Source: Lithospermum erythrorhizon (taxonomy: Eukaryota > Streptophyta > Magnoliopsida > Boraginales > Boraginaceae). From it: 64,000 nucleotides of DNA. Under the pieces are notes generated by a model, which worked only from the letters and a program-made list of their open reading frames with translations, was not told the origin of the DNA and did no database searches. The position numbers and the translations under genes were made by a program. Shown here in pieces: positions 12,835-25,302 of the stretch (within the stretch, counting starts at the first letter, position 1; every line of letters begins with the position of its first letter). The stretch lies in assembly GCA_019722365.1 (NCBI GenBank), contig JADFUC010000758.1:62001-126000 (forward strand). Reading direction: 5' to 3'.

Positions 12835-15800
12835 ATGTGTGGAAGGTGTCGTTGTACTCTCAGGCCTCACGATGTTTCTCGCAGCCGTACACTTCGTCAT
12901 ATCAATATGGACCGGTACTATATATATAACTCTCATCCAAACTAATTCATATACTTTCATGTTACTTACATCTAATGCTAATATTTTTAATATCAACATA
13001 GTTGTTGTCATTTAAAATCAAAGTTACACTAATCGTAATTATTAAATTTTAATCGACTTTTATCTAAACTTATAAAGCAAAAATTTAAAAATTTGTGCCA
13101 ACAATATAATTTTTAACATAATAACTGTAATTTTGAAAAAATGCTTAATAAATTTTTTTTTTTTTTTTTTTTTTAAATTAGGGGACTGTTCCCATGCTCT
13201 CTAATTAATACTCCACTATCGTAATGACGAGTTGTCGAGTAATAGAATGACAAAAAATGATTTTTTTTTTCTTTAAAGTCTTCAAAGTTTGTTATTTTTT
13301 TACCATTGAAAAACAAAGTGGACAATATTTTTGAGATGGAGGGAGTAGATTTTATGCGGAACTTAGTCAAATGTGAATTTATTAAATTATAGGTACCGGC
13401 CATCGTATAATGTCTCGCCTGGATTTAATGTGCCGGTAGTGAGGAGAGATGACAGTCAAGCTAAAGGTGAAGAAGAAGGGGTTGTTCTGCATTGTATGAA
13501 GTGGGGACTTGTACCTAGCTTTACAAAGAAAACAGACAAGCCTGACCACTACAAAATGGTATAATTTACATTTCGAGATTAAGAAGATGAGATTATATTT
13601 CCTGTTTGAAGAATATTCGAATTAATGTTGGCTATTTAATTGAATGGCAGTTTAATGCCAGGAGCGAAACGATTAGGGAGAAGGCTTCGTTTCGTCGTCT
13701 GATTCCTAATAGCAGATGTCTGGTTTCTGTTGAGGGGTACATTTTTTCTGATTCGAATAGCTAAACAGTTGATGTGTTTAATTTTTTTTCCTGATGAGGA
13801 GATTTCTTTTGTGCGGAGGTAAACTAAGAGCCTTGGGTAGATATAGGCAAATATCAAGGTTGGATTGCCCCCTTGTGTTTCCAATACGAATTTATAATAT
13901 ATGATATACACATTCTGGATACCAAAAAGGCGGTAAAATGCATAATGTTTTAAATAAAAGGTGGTAAAATGCATCATGTTTCAAATAAAAGGCTGTAAAA
14001 TGTATTTAATCATGTATGAGCAATGAGAAGGATCACTAGCAATCAACTGTTGCAAGGCACTACTTTCATAATTCATATACTACAAATAGCAAGATACGAA
14101 AATTAACTTATGAATGTATTATCAAGATGCTTCTTGAAGTGTAGTAGTGACTAGTGTGTCAATTGCTTTAGTTGTTATTCAAACACTAGATGTAGTGCCA
14201 GTCCTGGCATGCTTATCATCTTGGTTTTATCTTTTCTCATTGTTTGGTGCTTAGCAGTCAGATTGATGCCTTTGTTATTTTCAGATTTTATGAATGGAAA
14301 AAAGATGGATCAAAGAAACAACCTTATTACATACATTTTAAAGATGGCAAACCACTGGTTTTTGCTGCTCTCTATGATTCATGGAAAAATGCAGAAGGTG
14401 ATCAGAAAGTCATTATATACTTTACGTTATGTTACCTTGAAATATATTTGTTGGAACTCTGAGAGGTTGACTTAATTTCATTTCAAAGAATAAATGAGCA
14501 ATTGGAGTACATAGGCTTGACTAAGTTGGTTCCTTATGATATTTCCTTTATCTCCCGGATCCCCTTGCATTACATAGGTATTTCTATAGCTTATATAAGT
14601 TGTGATCCCCTATTTTTTACCTTCTTCTCTTTTTTTGTTAACCATTCAGGAGAGGTTCTATATACCTTCACAATTTTGACAACTTCATCATCTTCATCAT
14701 TGCAATGGCTTCATGGTTAGTCACTTACTTTTTTGTCAGTTATATCACATCAAAGATGGTAGTGGTATCTGTGGAAGTTACTTCAAGATTCTATAGAGTT
14801 TGGTGACTAATATTGAACCAGTAGAAAAATTCTTTATCAGTGAAATTAACAAAGTTATGTACGCATTTGTGACTAATTTGATGTGATTAAAACTAATTTA
14901 TACTACATCTATTTCAATTTATGGTATGTAGACAGGATGCCTGTCATTCTTGGGAACAAGGAATCTTCTGATATGTGGCTAAACGGACCTCCAACTTCTA
15001 ATTTTGACACTCTACTTAAGCCCTATGAAGAAGCAGATTTGGCAAGAGCTTTGACAAACATGTTTTATGCATTTTTTATCTTGTCATCAAAACTGCTGCT
15101 ATTGTAATAGTGATTTTTTTTTTTACAGATGTGGTATCCAGTGACTCCTGCAATGGGTAAACCTTCTTTTGATAGTCCAGAGTGCATTAATGAGGTAAGT
15201 CTTGTAAAATATTTGAGCCCTTAACTGTAGTACTAAACTTGGAATATTTATCCAACAAGCAAAGAGAGCAATTAGTTGATCACAACCTCTGTTATGTTGT
15301 TAGAAGAAGATAATGAATCTCATCTGATATTTCTTGCTCTCGTTGATTGGCACTTCTGTAATCCGTATGCTACCTTATTGCAGATACAACTAAAATGTGA
15401 CGAGAGCAAATCTATTTCCCACTTCTTTATGAAGAAGGGTGCAAAAGGAGAAAAAGAACATAATAATGAAGACAAGGGGGGACACATGAAAAATGATGAA
15501 TCAAGATCCTTGAAAGAAGAAAAGGAGGTGGACATTTATGGTACTCAATCTACGAGCAACACTAATGAATTGGACATTAAACCAAAGGTCTTGCCACCTC
15601 GGGAGGAGCCTGTGGATTCAAGACTTAAGCAGGAAGTTGATGACTTTCCACAGTTTCCAGCTGGTATGGATCAACATCCTACCAAAACTGACCATACCGC
15701 ATCTAGTCCTGAAAGGAAAAAGATTAAGGTTGCCAATAATGTTGGTACAAGTGGTTCGACCAAGGAATTACCCGTGGAAAAACACGAGCTCGGGGCTTTT

Positions 15801-15896
15801 GTTTACACCACCAAACCGACTACACCAGTGAAAATGAAAGGCAAGGGTGCCAATGACTCGCAACAGAAGTTATTTGCTTACTTCAAGAAAAACTAG
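12835..15896 (+). CDS. HMCES: HMCES-like abasic-site processing protein (SRAP domain) with C-terminal PIP-box
   Basis: SRAP proteins crosslink through Cys2 to abasic sites in single-stranded DNA at forks and so shield the lesion. Eight exons: 12835-12914, 13393-13558, 13651-13736, 14285-14397, 14650-14715, 14932-15041, 15129-15194 and 15384-15896, giving 399 residues. The start MCGRCRC supplies catalytic Cys2. FNARSET, the Glu of GFYEWKK, the His of WLHDRMPVIL and WYPVTPAMGK are the conserved SRAP blocks. The last exon encodes a charged, Lys/Glu-rich tail ending QQKLFAYFKKN, which fits the PCNA-binding pattern Q-x-x-[ILM]-x-x-[FY]-[FY]. The intron after codon TTG at 15041 appears to use a GC donor. 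All exons are in frame and the gene looks intact. Confidence 0.94.
13187..13350. mobile_element. Stowaway-like MITE in HMCES intron 1
   Basis: Right end reads GAGATGGAGGGAGTAGA, the reverse complement of the CTCCCTCC MITE terminus. The left part carries ACTCC and a degraded end after a poly-T run at about 13150-13175. The interior (ACCATTGAAAAACAAAGTGGACAAT) is similar to other members of this type. Confidence 0.45.
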
Positions 15897-17000
15897 CAAT
15901 CATCGGAACCATCTTGTCGGTGTTTTTAGTTTAAGCGAAAAACTAGCAATCGTCTCGGTCATCTCTTCTTGATGTTGAGATCATGACTAGTGTATGTTTT
16001 CATGTAGGGAGAAATGATGTCTTAGTTTGACTCCAATGTGCAAGGTCTTGAGTAGGAGATGGATTACTGTGAATCCATTGCAGATTTGGTAGCATCTTGT
16101 ATGGTCACGTAAACTCACTGTTTCTTATTGTAATTTCGTGTCCAACTCGGTTTTAGGATTACTAAGTGAATCAATTAACAAATTACTTTTGTGATTTTTT
16201 CCTTAAGCTCTTTGCAAGGGTAACAATATTTACCCATCATCCTCTTCACCAGGTGCACTACAGCTCGATGATAAAAATGTCAAATCCATTGCCATAAAAA
16301 GATGTTCTCTCACTTGAATTTTGTGATCAAATTTTGATATATCAATTCATATATTAAAAAATATATTCTGACAATATAATACGTAGTACTATATATATTA
16401 GAAAACATATGTATAAAGCTTTAAAATATAAATTTTCAATCAAAACTCAATACTTTTTTCGATTGAAAAAAATTGACCATTTTAGCGAATAAAACTAAAA
16501 TAGCTATTAATACCACTTGTAGTCTTTGTTCGAGCCAGGCTTGGAAGTAGTCATCATCTTTCTTTTATTGTCCTTTCATTCATAGTATTTGAAGATTTTT
16601 TAAATTTTAATTTTGTTTTCCCCCTACTATTCAACTTCTTTCTTCTTCTTTTCTTTAAAAAATTAGCTTCGAAAAACTTTCATAAGCTCCTTCTTTCGCT
16701 GTATTCTACGCAAGTTAGTTACTTCACCAAGAACGTGTTTATCTTTAATCGCGCAAGCGCCAACACACATACATAGAGTCAGTTGAGTCAGACGGATGCT
16801 TGCCCGGATCGGGCTTCAACAATCAAGAAAATCCAAAAATCCCTTTTGTCAACCTTGTCCGAACACACACAGGGTCATTCAAAGGAGACCACCCTTACAA
16901 TTCCAAAAGTTTACAAAGATCATTTCAAATGGATGCAAAATATATTGTAAGATGATAGACACAAAAATTTCCATTTTATGATTTCAAACGATAAAATCCC
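15897..17000. other. HMCES 3'UTR and AT-rich spacer
   Basis: The first about 200-300 bases include a near-copy of the last codons (GCGAAAAACTAGCAATC at about 15935), suggesting a small local duplication at the 3' end of HMCES. The rest is AT-rich spacer with no recognised gene. Confidence 0.45.
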
Positions 17001-17009
17001 AAATTAGCT

Positions 17010-17580
17010 TATTTGAGATCTTCCCCAAAGGAGCGCCAGATAACTGTTGTTATCGGGTCCGAACCGACTTCAGCCCCCGTCATGTCCATCCGAACCGACC
17101 GGCCCCCGGGTTGGCAACCATCCGGGAAACTGCACTCAAAATCGATCCGGCCAAAAAATTATGACCGAACCGTTTATCTAGAATCGGCTCGGGGCCCAGA
17201 TATTCAAAACCCGCTCCTGGAGCATCCAAACCGAAACTCGTGATCCGAAAACCAAAATACAAAAAAACCTAAAAATACACTAATTAAAACATATTTAACA
17301 ATTGAACGGGAAAAATAATTAAAACTCTAATACAAAAAATCGAAAATAAACTAATTGTTATTATCATCAATTCGAAAATACTAAAAAATAGTTAAACCTA
17401 ATACAAAAAAATTCGAAAATACAAACGGGTCACCCTGATCCGGTTTCTGGCCTGCATCCGGTTTCGGTTATCGGTCCTGATCCGCTTTTCGATCCCTATC
17501 AACATTTGATCCCGGATCCGGCCCTATTTCGATCGATTGGCCGGGTCAATCCCACGCTTCGATTCGCCTTTCCACCAACA
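17010..17580. repeat. GC-richer degenerate ATCCGG/CCGAACC repeat patch
   Basis: Two clusters (about 17040-17245 and 17430-17570) are built from loosely repeated words such as ATCCGG, CCGAACC, GATCCGG and GGTTTCGGTTATCGG, separated by an A-rich stretch. The composition differs sharply from the flanking DNA. Open frames here (for example 17013-17243) are a by-product of low stop density and match no family. Confidence 0.5.
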
Positions 17581-19139
17581 AAGACTACGCATAACTATGG
17601 CCCCACCTTCTTTCCCATCCCTCGAGATACTAGTATATTTGATAACTTTAATGACTCCTAATTGTCAATGATACCACCTGTAGCTTTTCACCTCTTTATT
17701 ATCCCAGTTTGTCAAAGATCTTGCATTTCATCTGTTTATCGTTATCATTGGGCTTTCTTCTCACATTGTTTGCCCAAGAATTTCAAATGAATCAAAACAA
17801 ATTATAAGACGAAAAGAACCTTTTCAAGTAGGATTGTAGTAAAGATCGCAAGTGCCATGCTCATTCTTTGGCCTATCTGGGCTGTTGTTTTATGAACTTA
17901 GTGACATTGTTATTAGCTTGTTTAATTTTGAACGCTCTACGGAAGCACACATTTATGGTGCTAATCTGCGTTAATTTTTTCCTTTAATTTATTTTAAAGT
18001 TTTAATACATGCATGCAATAAATGTTTAGTATAACAGCCTATGAAAAACGACAGTAAATATAATTTAAATGCCGATAATTTGGTGATATTTATACGTAGA
18101 GTACATGTACTCCTAAGATGAGTACAAAATGTACTCCGGTACATTTATGATTTTTTATATTGACTTGGCCAATTCTGGCCAACTTCGTCACCTCCCGGCT
18201 ACTACTTTGATGCCTCTACCAACCCCGACCAACCTGACCCATCAACCTGGCCGCATTTACTTAAAGCTAATGAAGTTAACACTATATTAACGTTAAGACA
18301 CGAGCAAAAAAACCTATTTAATTTGGTTTCATATATTTTGGATCCGAATAGTCCTAGTACTATGAAACATTTTCATCTTAATATTATGAATTATCTATTA
18401 AAAACAAAAATTGACCAATTAACTAGTCATAGTAGTTCACATTCCTCAAAACGCTAAAATCCATTTATTATACTCCATAATTGTTTTTATCAACTTGGTG
18501 ATTATTAACTTTCTCGAATTAATCACATATGTTCACAAATTCAAAGTATTACTCCATAATCACTCATGTGAACATTTTAATGAATGTATAACCAAACCTA
18601 GAATGCTTTAGTGAGCAATAAATTGGCTTTAACTTGAAAAGGTAATGTTATAATCAACGAATAACTAAACCTAAAATAAGTTAAAAATGGACTTTAACTT
18701 AAAAAATTAATTCACCCAATAAAAAATCCTGAGGAGTTAAAGTCATTAACCAAAGTTATATAAAAGGGGTAAAATGATTATTTTGCCCTCTATTTATAAG
18801 TTTGGAGGGAATTTTCATTTAGAAATAAAATAGTCACTAATAATTTTTTACTTATTGTTTTATATGGATAATATAGTCCGAATGGGCAACAAATATACAC
18901 ACAATTAAAACAAGAACACGCGAACGCGAAATTTAATTATTTTACCCTTGAACAAAGTCAATATTCTACGCCATTAAGCAGAATGTGCCGAATTATGCCC
19001 ACGCCAGTTTCATGTACGCTTTTAATTATGTCCATGCTTGTTGTAAATGTGTCGAATTTTTCCAATGCTTATAAATAAACTACCGAATTCGCTTATAAAT
19101 ATACAAATCTGGATAAGCCATTAGTTATAATAAAATGAA
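17581..19139. other. AT-rich gene-free DNA
   Basis: No gene recognised. The stretch 18950-19130 repeats the words TACGC, GCTTATAAATA and GTCGAATT, which recur at about 21390-21440, hinting at one old repeat family flanking the inverted repeat. Confidence 0.4.
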
Positions 19140-20395
19140 TTTCATTATACGCTTATTACACAATAAATTTACTTTGGTGTTTGTTGGATAATAAAGCATG
19201 ATATTAACTTGTTTGTTTATGTAAACACAAAGTGAATGAATTAAATAATTTCAATTATATAAGAAATATGAAATAATTAATTACATAAATATTAAATAAT
19301 TAATTACATAAGAATGAATAAAATAAATTAATAACATAAGATAATTAAATATTTAATTACATGTAAGAATTAATTAAATAATTAAGATATAAGAAATATT
19401 AAACAATTAATTGCATGTTAATGAATAATAAATTATATAAGGTAATTAAATGTTTAATTACATAAGAATGAATTAAATAATTAGTTATATAAGAAATATT
19501 AAATAATTAATTGCATAAGAATGAATTATTTATATAAGGCAATTAAATATTTTAATTTGCTGGGCACGAATTAAATAATTAATTACGTAGTTAAAGTATC
19601 AATAATTAATTACATAAAACGACAATACTCAATGAATCGATCCCATGATCAAGTAGCTATCAAGCTTAATTAGAGTCATGGTTGTTAGTAAACAACCGAA
19701 TTCAAGCTACGATATTAAGTTAAACAAGCGAATTAGAGAAATAATTTATTAGACAACAAGACGACATAAATCATTTTGTTGTACTGATTTATGAAATTAT
19801 GTATTAATTATCAAATTATTGTTAATTCCAAAATTGATTTTGAAATTGTTATTAATCGATTATTAAATATTTCAAATTATTATGTTAATAAACTTTTCTT
19901 TTTCATATTGAATTGAGATTATGTCTTAAATATTAGTAAATTATTGAAATTATATGTATTAATTGAGATATTTAATTGTCGATTATTTTTAATATTTCTC
20001 TAATTGTTGTTAATATTTCTCAATTATGTTCAATTTATTTCTAATATAATTAATTATTTAATTACTTCTTATGGAATTACTATTTAATCTTATTCTTATG
20101 TAATTAATATTTATTTTATTTTTATGTAATTAGTTATTTATTTCATTCGTATGTAGATATATTTGAATTTCATTCTTATGTAATAAATTATTTAATATTT
20201 TTAATATGAATTAATTATAGTTATTCTTATGTAATTAATTTATTTAAGTAGCTCTGTATCTTCTAATTTGTATCAGGTTTACATATAAAACAAACAAAGC
20301 CTATCACTCATGCTCACATTCTAATTAAACACACAAAAAATTGCTTATTATGTGTGAATAAGACTTGACGACTTCGCTTACGTCTTTAAACAAAC
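19140..20395. repeat. long AT-rich inverted repeat (foldback-like)
   Basis: The left arm (about 19140-19620) is made of AATTAATTACATAAGAATGA-type units. The right arm (about 20040-20395) holds their reverse complement, TTCTTATGTAATTAATT. The symmetry continues outward: TTGTTTGTTTATGTAAAC near 19207 faces GTTTACATATAAAACAAACAA near 20277, and beyond these GCATGATATTAAC pairs loosely with the complement of the sequence near 20305-20320. The central loop is about 19620-20040. No transposase frame is present. It may be a nonautonomous foldback or MULE-like element, or simply palindromic satellite-like DNA. Confidence 0.55.
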
Positions 20396-20579
20396 AACCT
20401 AATACATTAACAAAAAACAAGCTGACCAAAGATTTGTCATGTACGACAACCGAATTATTTGCATGGCCATATGAACAGTTTTAATCTAAGCAATGATTAC
20501 AAAGACAATAACGATTTATTAAAGTGTAACGAACGAATTCAAAATAAATCGAGATAAAACTAATGAATTTCAAGTATTT

Positions 20580-21270
20580 AATAGTACTAATTTATGAATT
20601 ATATATTAGGAAATTATTGACATTGTGAATTTATGAAATATAATAGAGTATGTCAAATTATGATAAAATTATGAAATATAGCCGAAATTATGATTAAACA
20701 ATGAAATACGATTACGTATTTAAATTATGAAATATGATAAATTTGAAAAGCATGATAAAATATAAAGATATTATAAAAATATGGTTAATTTTAGATTATG
20801 AGAAATCGTAAAATAATGACATATCGAACAATTATAAAATATGATTAAACACAAAATACGATTATGATTAAAATTATGATTAAAACAATAAAATTAAGGG
20901 AAATGTTATGGAAAAATTATGAAATTATTATGAAATATGAAATTATGAAATGTAAAACTATGAAAATTATTATGAAAATATGAAATTATGAAATTTTAGA
21001 TTATGAAATATGAAATTATAAATTATGAAATTTTAGGTTAAGTAAACAATAAAATTATGAAATATTATGAAATTATGATTAAACAATGAAATATGAGATT
21101 ATGATAAAATTATGACGTAAATTGCTTAAATATGATAAAATTTTAGTTATGATAAAATATGTTAATATTATAAAATATGGTTAATTTTATATTATGCGAT
21201 ATAAAAATATGGTAAAAAATGGTAACATTTAAATATAAAATATGGTAAAAATGGTAACATGAATACAGAA
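20580..21270. repeat. degenerate tandem GAAATTATGAAATATGA repeat
   Basis: Dozens of diverged copies of words such as AAATTATGAAATATGA, ATTATGATTAAACAATGAAAT and ATATGGTAAAAATGGTAAC. Almost pure A/T/G on this strand. No coding potential. Confidence 0.6.
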
Positions 21271-21479
21271 ATTTGTAAGAATGAGGATATTGTAAATTTT
21301 TAGATTACATCGAATGGATTTTTTCCAAACGATCGCTTAAAACAAATAATTAACGGCAAGCCACGTCAGATACCAACAGTCGGTAATTCTTTCTACGCTT
21401 ATATACCAATGTCGAATTATCTATTCGCTTATAACCACGTAATAATTTCAATCAAGTACTTATAAGTTTATACTACCTT

Positions 21480-21720
21480 CATCAATTTTAATCACAGAAT
21501 ATTAATTATAATTTCGAATGTTAATAATTTTTAATTTTCATAATTTCAATTTTTTATAATTTCGAATGCTGATACTTATTTATTGTTAATAATTTTGAAT
21601 GTTAGCCAATTTCAATTTTGATAATTAGTCGAATGTTGATAATTAATGTTAATAATTTCGAATTTTGATAATTTCAATAATTAATAATTACTGTGTATTT
21701 TAAATTTGTGCTATTATTTC
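21480..21720. repeat. degenerate AATTTCGAATGTTAATAATTT repeat
   Basis: Short diverged repeats of ATAATTTCGAATGTTGATAA type, directly before the alpha-tubulin promoter region. Confidence 0.5.
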
Positions 21721-22299
21721 AAGCCATGTTAATTTGTTTAAATACGATAACATTATTCAACTTATGATTCACTTCTACTATTTTTAATTTGGCTAAGCAA
21801 ATATGAGATAACATTATTCAACTTATTTATTCACTTACCATTTTGTTCACTACGACAAACTACCAATTTACGCATGCTTTCAGAAGAAAAGTAGAAGAAT
21901 TTGTCGTCATAATTGTGAATTAAACAAAACTAATAAATCAAATGTTTGTTTAATAATAAACGAATTTGATTTTAAGGTTGTTTTTAAGATAAAGTCGACC
22001 ATTGTTTGCATGTTAAATTAAAAAATTCGCTGTTTTTATACAGTTAACCTAAAATTCTGCAATGTCAAGAATTTTACTCATATTCATTTTACTGTTTCTT
22101 TGGTGTATAATTGTGTTCAGAGTCCGAATCTAAAAAATCCCAATAAACTACGGAGTATTTGTCCATTTGTATTGCCGTTTCTCATTTTCATCAACATCAC
22201 AATAAACAACGAAGTTTCCCTCCTCTCTCTCTCTCTCTCTTAAATAATCATTTGATTTGTCTTGAAAAAGCATAAATAATTGTAGAGAGAGAAAGAAAA

Positions 22300-25200
22300 A
22301 TGAGGGAGATCATAAGCTTACACATAGGCCAAGCTGGAATTCAGGTCGGGAATTCATGTTGGGAGCTTTATTGCCTCGAACATGGCATTCAACAAGACGG
22401 CACCATGCCTAGGTATTTTCATAATTTTTTAAAATATTTTTTTTGATATTTTTTGTAAAATTATTGTTTGATTTTCGTGTATAAATCGGTTATTTCCTGG
22501 AATTGGTTTTTGAATTTGTTTTTTTTTTATATTGAGGTTTTATAATTTTGTGTAATGTTGCTATAGGATGTAGATTCATAAATTATAATTTTGTTATACA
22601 ATATTAAAATGTGATTTTCATGTTTATCTCACTTTTTTGTTTGGTAGAATTATTGTTTGATTTCGTGTATAAATCGGTTATTATCTGGAATTGATTTTCG
22701 AATTTTGTTGTTTAAATTAAGTTACAATTTTGCGTAATGCTGGTAAGATGCTTTAAACCTAGGGTGTAGATTCGTGAATTATGTGCCGATGAGGCGATAA
22801 TGAATTTATTTCAATTGTATTGTGATTTTTATGTTTATATGCAAACTGATAAGCATCAGCTGCGATTATTTGAAGTTATGAATTATAATTGAATGATTTT
22901 CGGGGAATTTTGCTGTATTCAAATCTGTATCATTGATTTATCGCGTATTTGAATGATGTATAGAAGAATGAATTGTTTAATATTGTCAATGCATTAGACA
23001 TAAGATTATTCTCATGCAAGGGGTATTGTAGATCTGGAAATGACTTGGTTTGTGATCAGAATCACGTTCTTTTTTAAATATAGTTATCGAATTTTAAGAC
23101 TTGCTCGACAGTATACATGAGAAATGTTAATCATGTACTTTAATTGTTTTGGATTAAAGTAAATTGATTAATACTTGAATAAGGAGATACCTTCTAAATG
23201 AGCTAATTAGAATTTCAGATTATTTCTATTTTGTAATAAGAATGGAATATTGGATTTTGTCATTCAAGAAAACAAGTCCCGAACCTTCACATGGAAGCTC
23301 ATGTTGAATCTAACTACAGTGTCTGATATGTAAATTATTTGTTGCATTTCAAATTTGCAAACGGTATCATAATTTGTGGGTGTTGATCCATGTTCATGTT
23401 GAGGTTAATGGTGCCGTTTTTATTATGCTACTCCTCTTCTTGAAATAATATTGGCAGCATGCAGTACATCCTCTATAAGTATTGTTTGTGCTTATGGAAC
23501 TTGTTCAATCCTGTGATTCCTGTCTAACAATGCTTTATGTAATTGCAGTGACACATCAGTCGGTGTTGCAAGCGATTCATTCAATACCTTCTTCAGCGAA
23601 ACCGGTTCTGGCAAGCATGTCCCAAGAGCTATATTTGTTGACCTGGAACCTACTGTCATAGATGAAGTTAGGACTGGTGGATACAGGCAACTATTTCACC
23701 CTGAACAACTCATTTCTGGAAAGGAAGATGCTGCAAACAACTTTGCCAGAGGACATTATACTGGTATAGTTCTTTCCACTGATGAAGTTTACCTCACCGT
23801 TAGCTTTCAGTTATCTTGGTTTCATGAGACTTTTTCTAACCTCTATTTTTCTTGATTTTCTATTATCATTGCAGTTGGAAGAGATATCGTTGACCTCTGC
23901 CTTGATCGAGTGAGGAAGTTAGCTGACAACTGCACTGGTTTACAAGGATTCTTGGTCTTTAATGCTGCAGGCGGTGGGACTGGATCTGGTTTGGGTTCCT
24001 TGCTGTTGGAGCGCCTCTCGGTTGAATATGGGAAGAAATCAAAGCTTGCTTTTACCATATATCCTTCTCCCCAGGTATTATATTGATATAATGACTCTAA
24101 CTCTAACAAATCATTCCTCTCTTTGCTAAAAAATATGGTAAATTCTGGTTGATGCATGAGTCATGAGCAATTTAAGGAACAATATATCTTTAACAAAACT
24201 TTCTCTCTTTTTAAAGTTTTACCAGAAGAAAGGTAAAATGGTAACCAATTAGGATAAATGAATTTAATTTTTGGGCACTCCAGTAATACCTTGGTTCCAA
24301 AGGCCAAAGATTAAAAGAGAATTGCAGAAATTTTGATAGCCTTTGCACTAGTTCTAATGAAGTTACATTACAAATGGATGAATAATCATTAGACATTGAA
24401 AGGCCAACTTATACTAACCTGAATCGCTTAATATCTCAAGTCATCTCCTCATTGACAACGTCTTTGAGGTTTGACGGTGCTATTAATGTGGACATTACTG
24501 AGTTCCAAACAAACCTTGTCCCCTATCCTCGAATTCATTTTATGCTTTCGTCTTATGCTCCGGTTATCTCAGCTGCCAAAGCTTTCCATGAGCAGTTATC
24601 TGTTCCTGAGATTACTAATGCTGTATTTGAGCCATCAAGCATGATGGCCAAATGTGACCCTAGACATGGAAAGTATATGGCATGTTGTTTGATGTACCGT
24701 GGAGATGTCGTTCCAAAGGATGTAAATGCTGCTGTTTCTACAATCAAGACCAAGCGCACTGTTCAATTTGTTGACTGGTAAGACGTTTGTGTCAATTTCT
24801 TCACAATGTTTTGAGTTATAATTAGATCGAGTTGGGAAATACTCTTTCATGAAATTGGCTGATTCAGAAGAACTTTTGAACAGCTGTGCTAGTAGCTGAA
24901 ATGAGATTTCTTTGGAAGATCAACTTACTTTAGTTAGGGGACTCAGATTCTGAATGTTCCTGATATTAATGATTTATTGTCATTTCCAGGTGTCCTACTG
25001 GTTTCAAGTGTGGCATAAATTACGAGCCCCCCACAATGGTCCCGGGTGGTGATCTTGCCAAGGTCCAACGTGCCGTGTGCATGATAAGCAACAATACTGC
25101 AGTAGCAGAAGTTTTTTCACGAATAGACCACAAATTCGACTTGATGTACGCTAAGAGAGCATTCGTTCACTGGTATGTTGGCGAAGGTATGGAGGAAGGT

Positions 25201-25302
25201 GAATTCTCAGAAGCCCGTGAAGATCTTGCTGCTCTGGAGAAAGACTACGAAGAAGTTGGTGCTGAAGGTGCTGATGACGAAGATGATGAAGAAGAGTATT
25301 AG
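22300..25302 (+). pseudogene. alpha-tubulin gene lacking about 39 internal codons
   Basis: Alpha-tubulin forms microtubules with beta-tubulin. Exons seen: 22300-22412, 23549-23763, 23875-24074 (176 codons up to YPSPQ), then 24386/24395-24777 and 24990-25302. Exons 1-3 and the C-terminal part match plant alpha-tubulin of the TUA3/TUA5 type: [27 protein letters not shown], the second part from [13 protein letters not shown] onward, and an acidic tail ending EEEY. The conserved block between Gln176 and Ser216, which includes T5-loop and nucleotide-contact residues such as Asn206, is absent. The 311 bases between hold no trace of it, an in-frame TAA stands directly before the resumed reading at 24386, and the only nearby acceptor (ATTAG at 24392) breaks the frame. 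Either an old internal deletion or an assembly gap. Unusual residues (GYRQ, NAAGGG) fit weaker constraint. Confidence 0.7.
22462..22790 (+). repeat. tandem duplication inside alpha-tubulin intron 1
   Basis: ATTATTGTTTGATTTTCGTG at about 22464 and ATTATTGTTTGATTTCGTG at about 22648 start two diverged copies, both followed by TATAAATCGGTTATT, TGGAATTG and a later TGTAGATTC. The unit is about 185 bases. Confidence 0.7.

Noticed and set aside
17013..17243. 76-codon open frame as a gene
   Set aside because: It lies in a GC-rich repeat patch, both strands are open, and it resembles no protein family.
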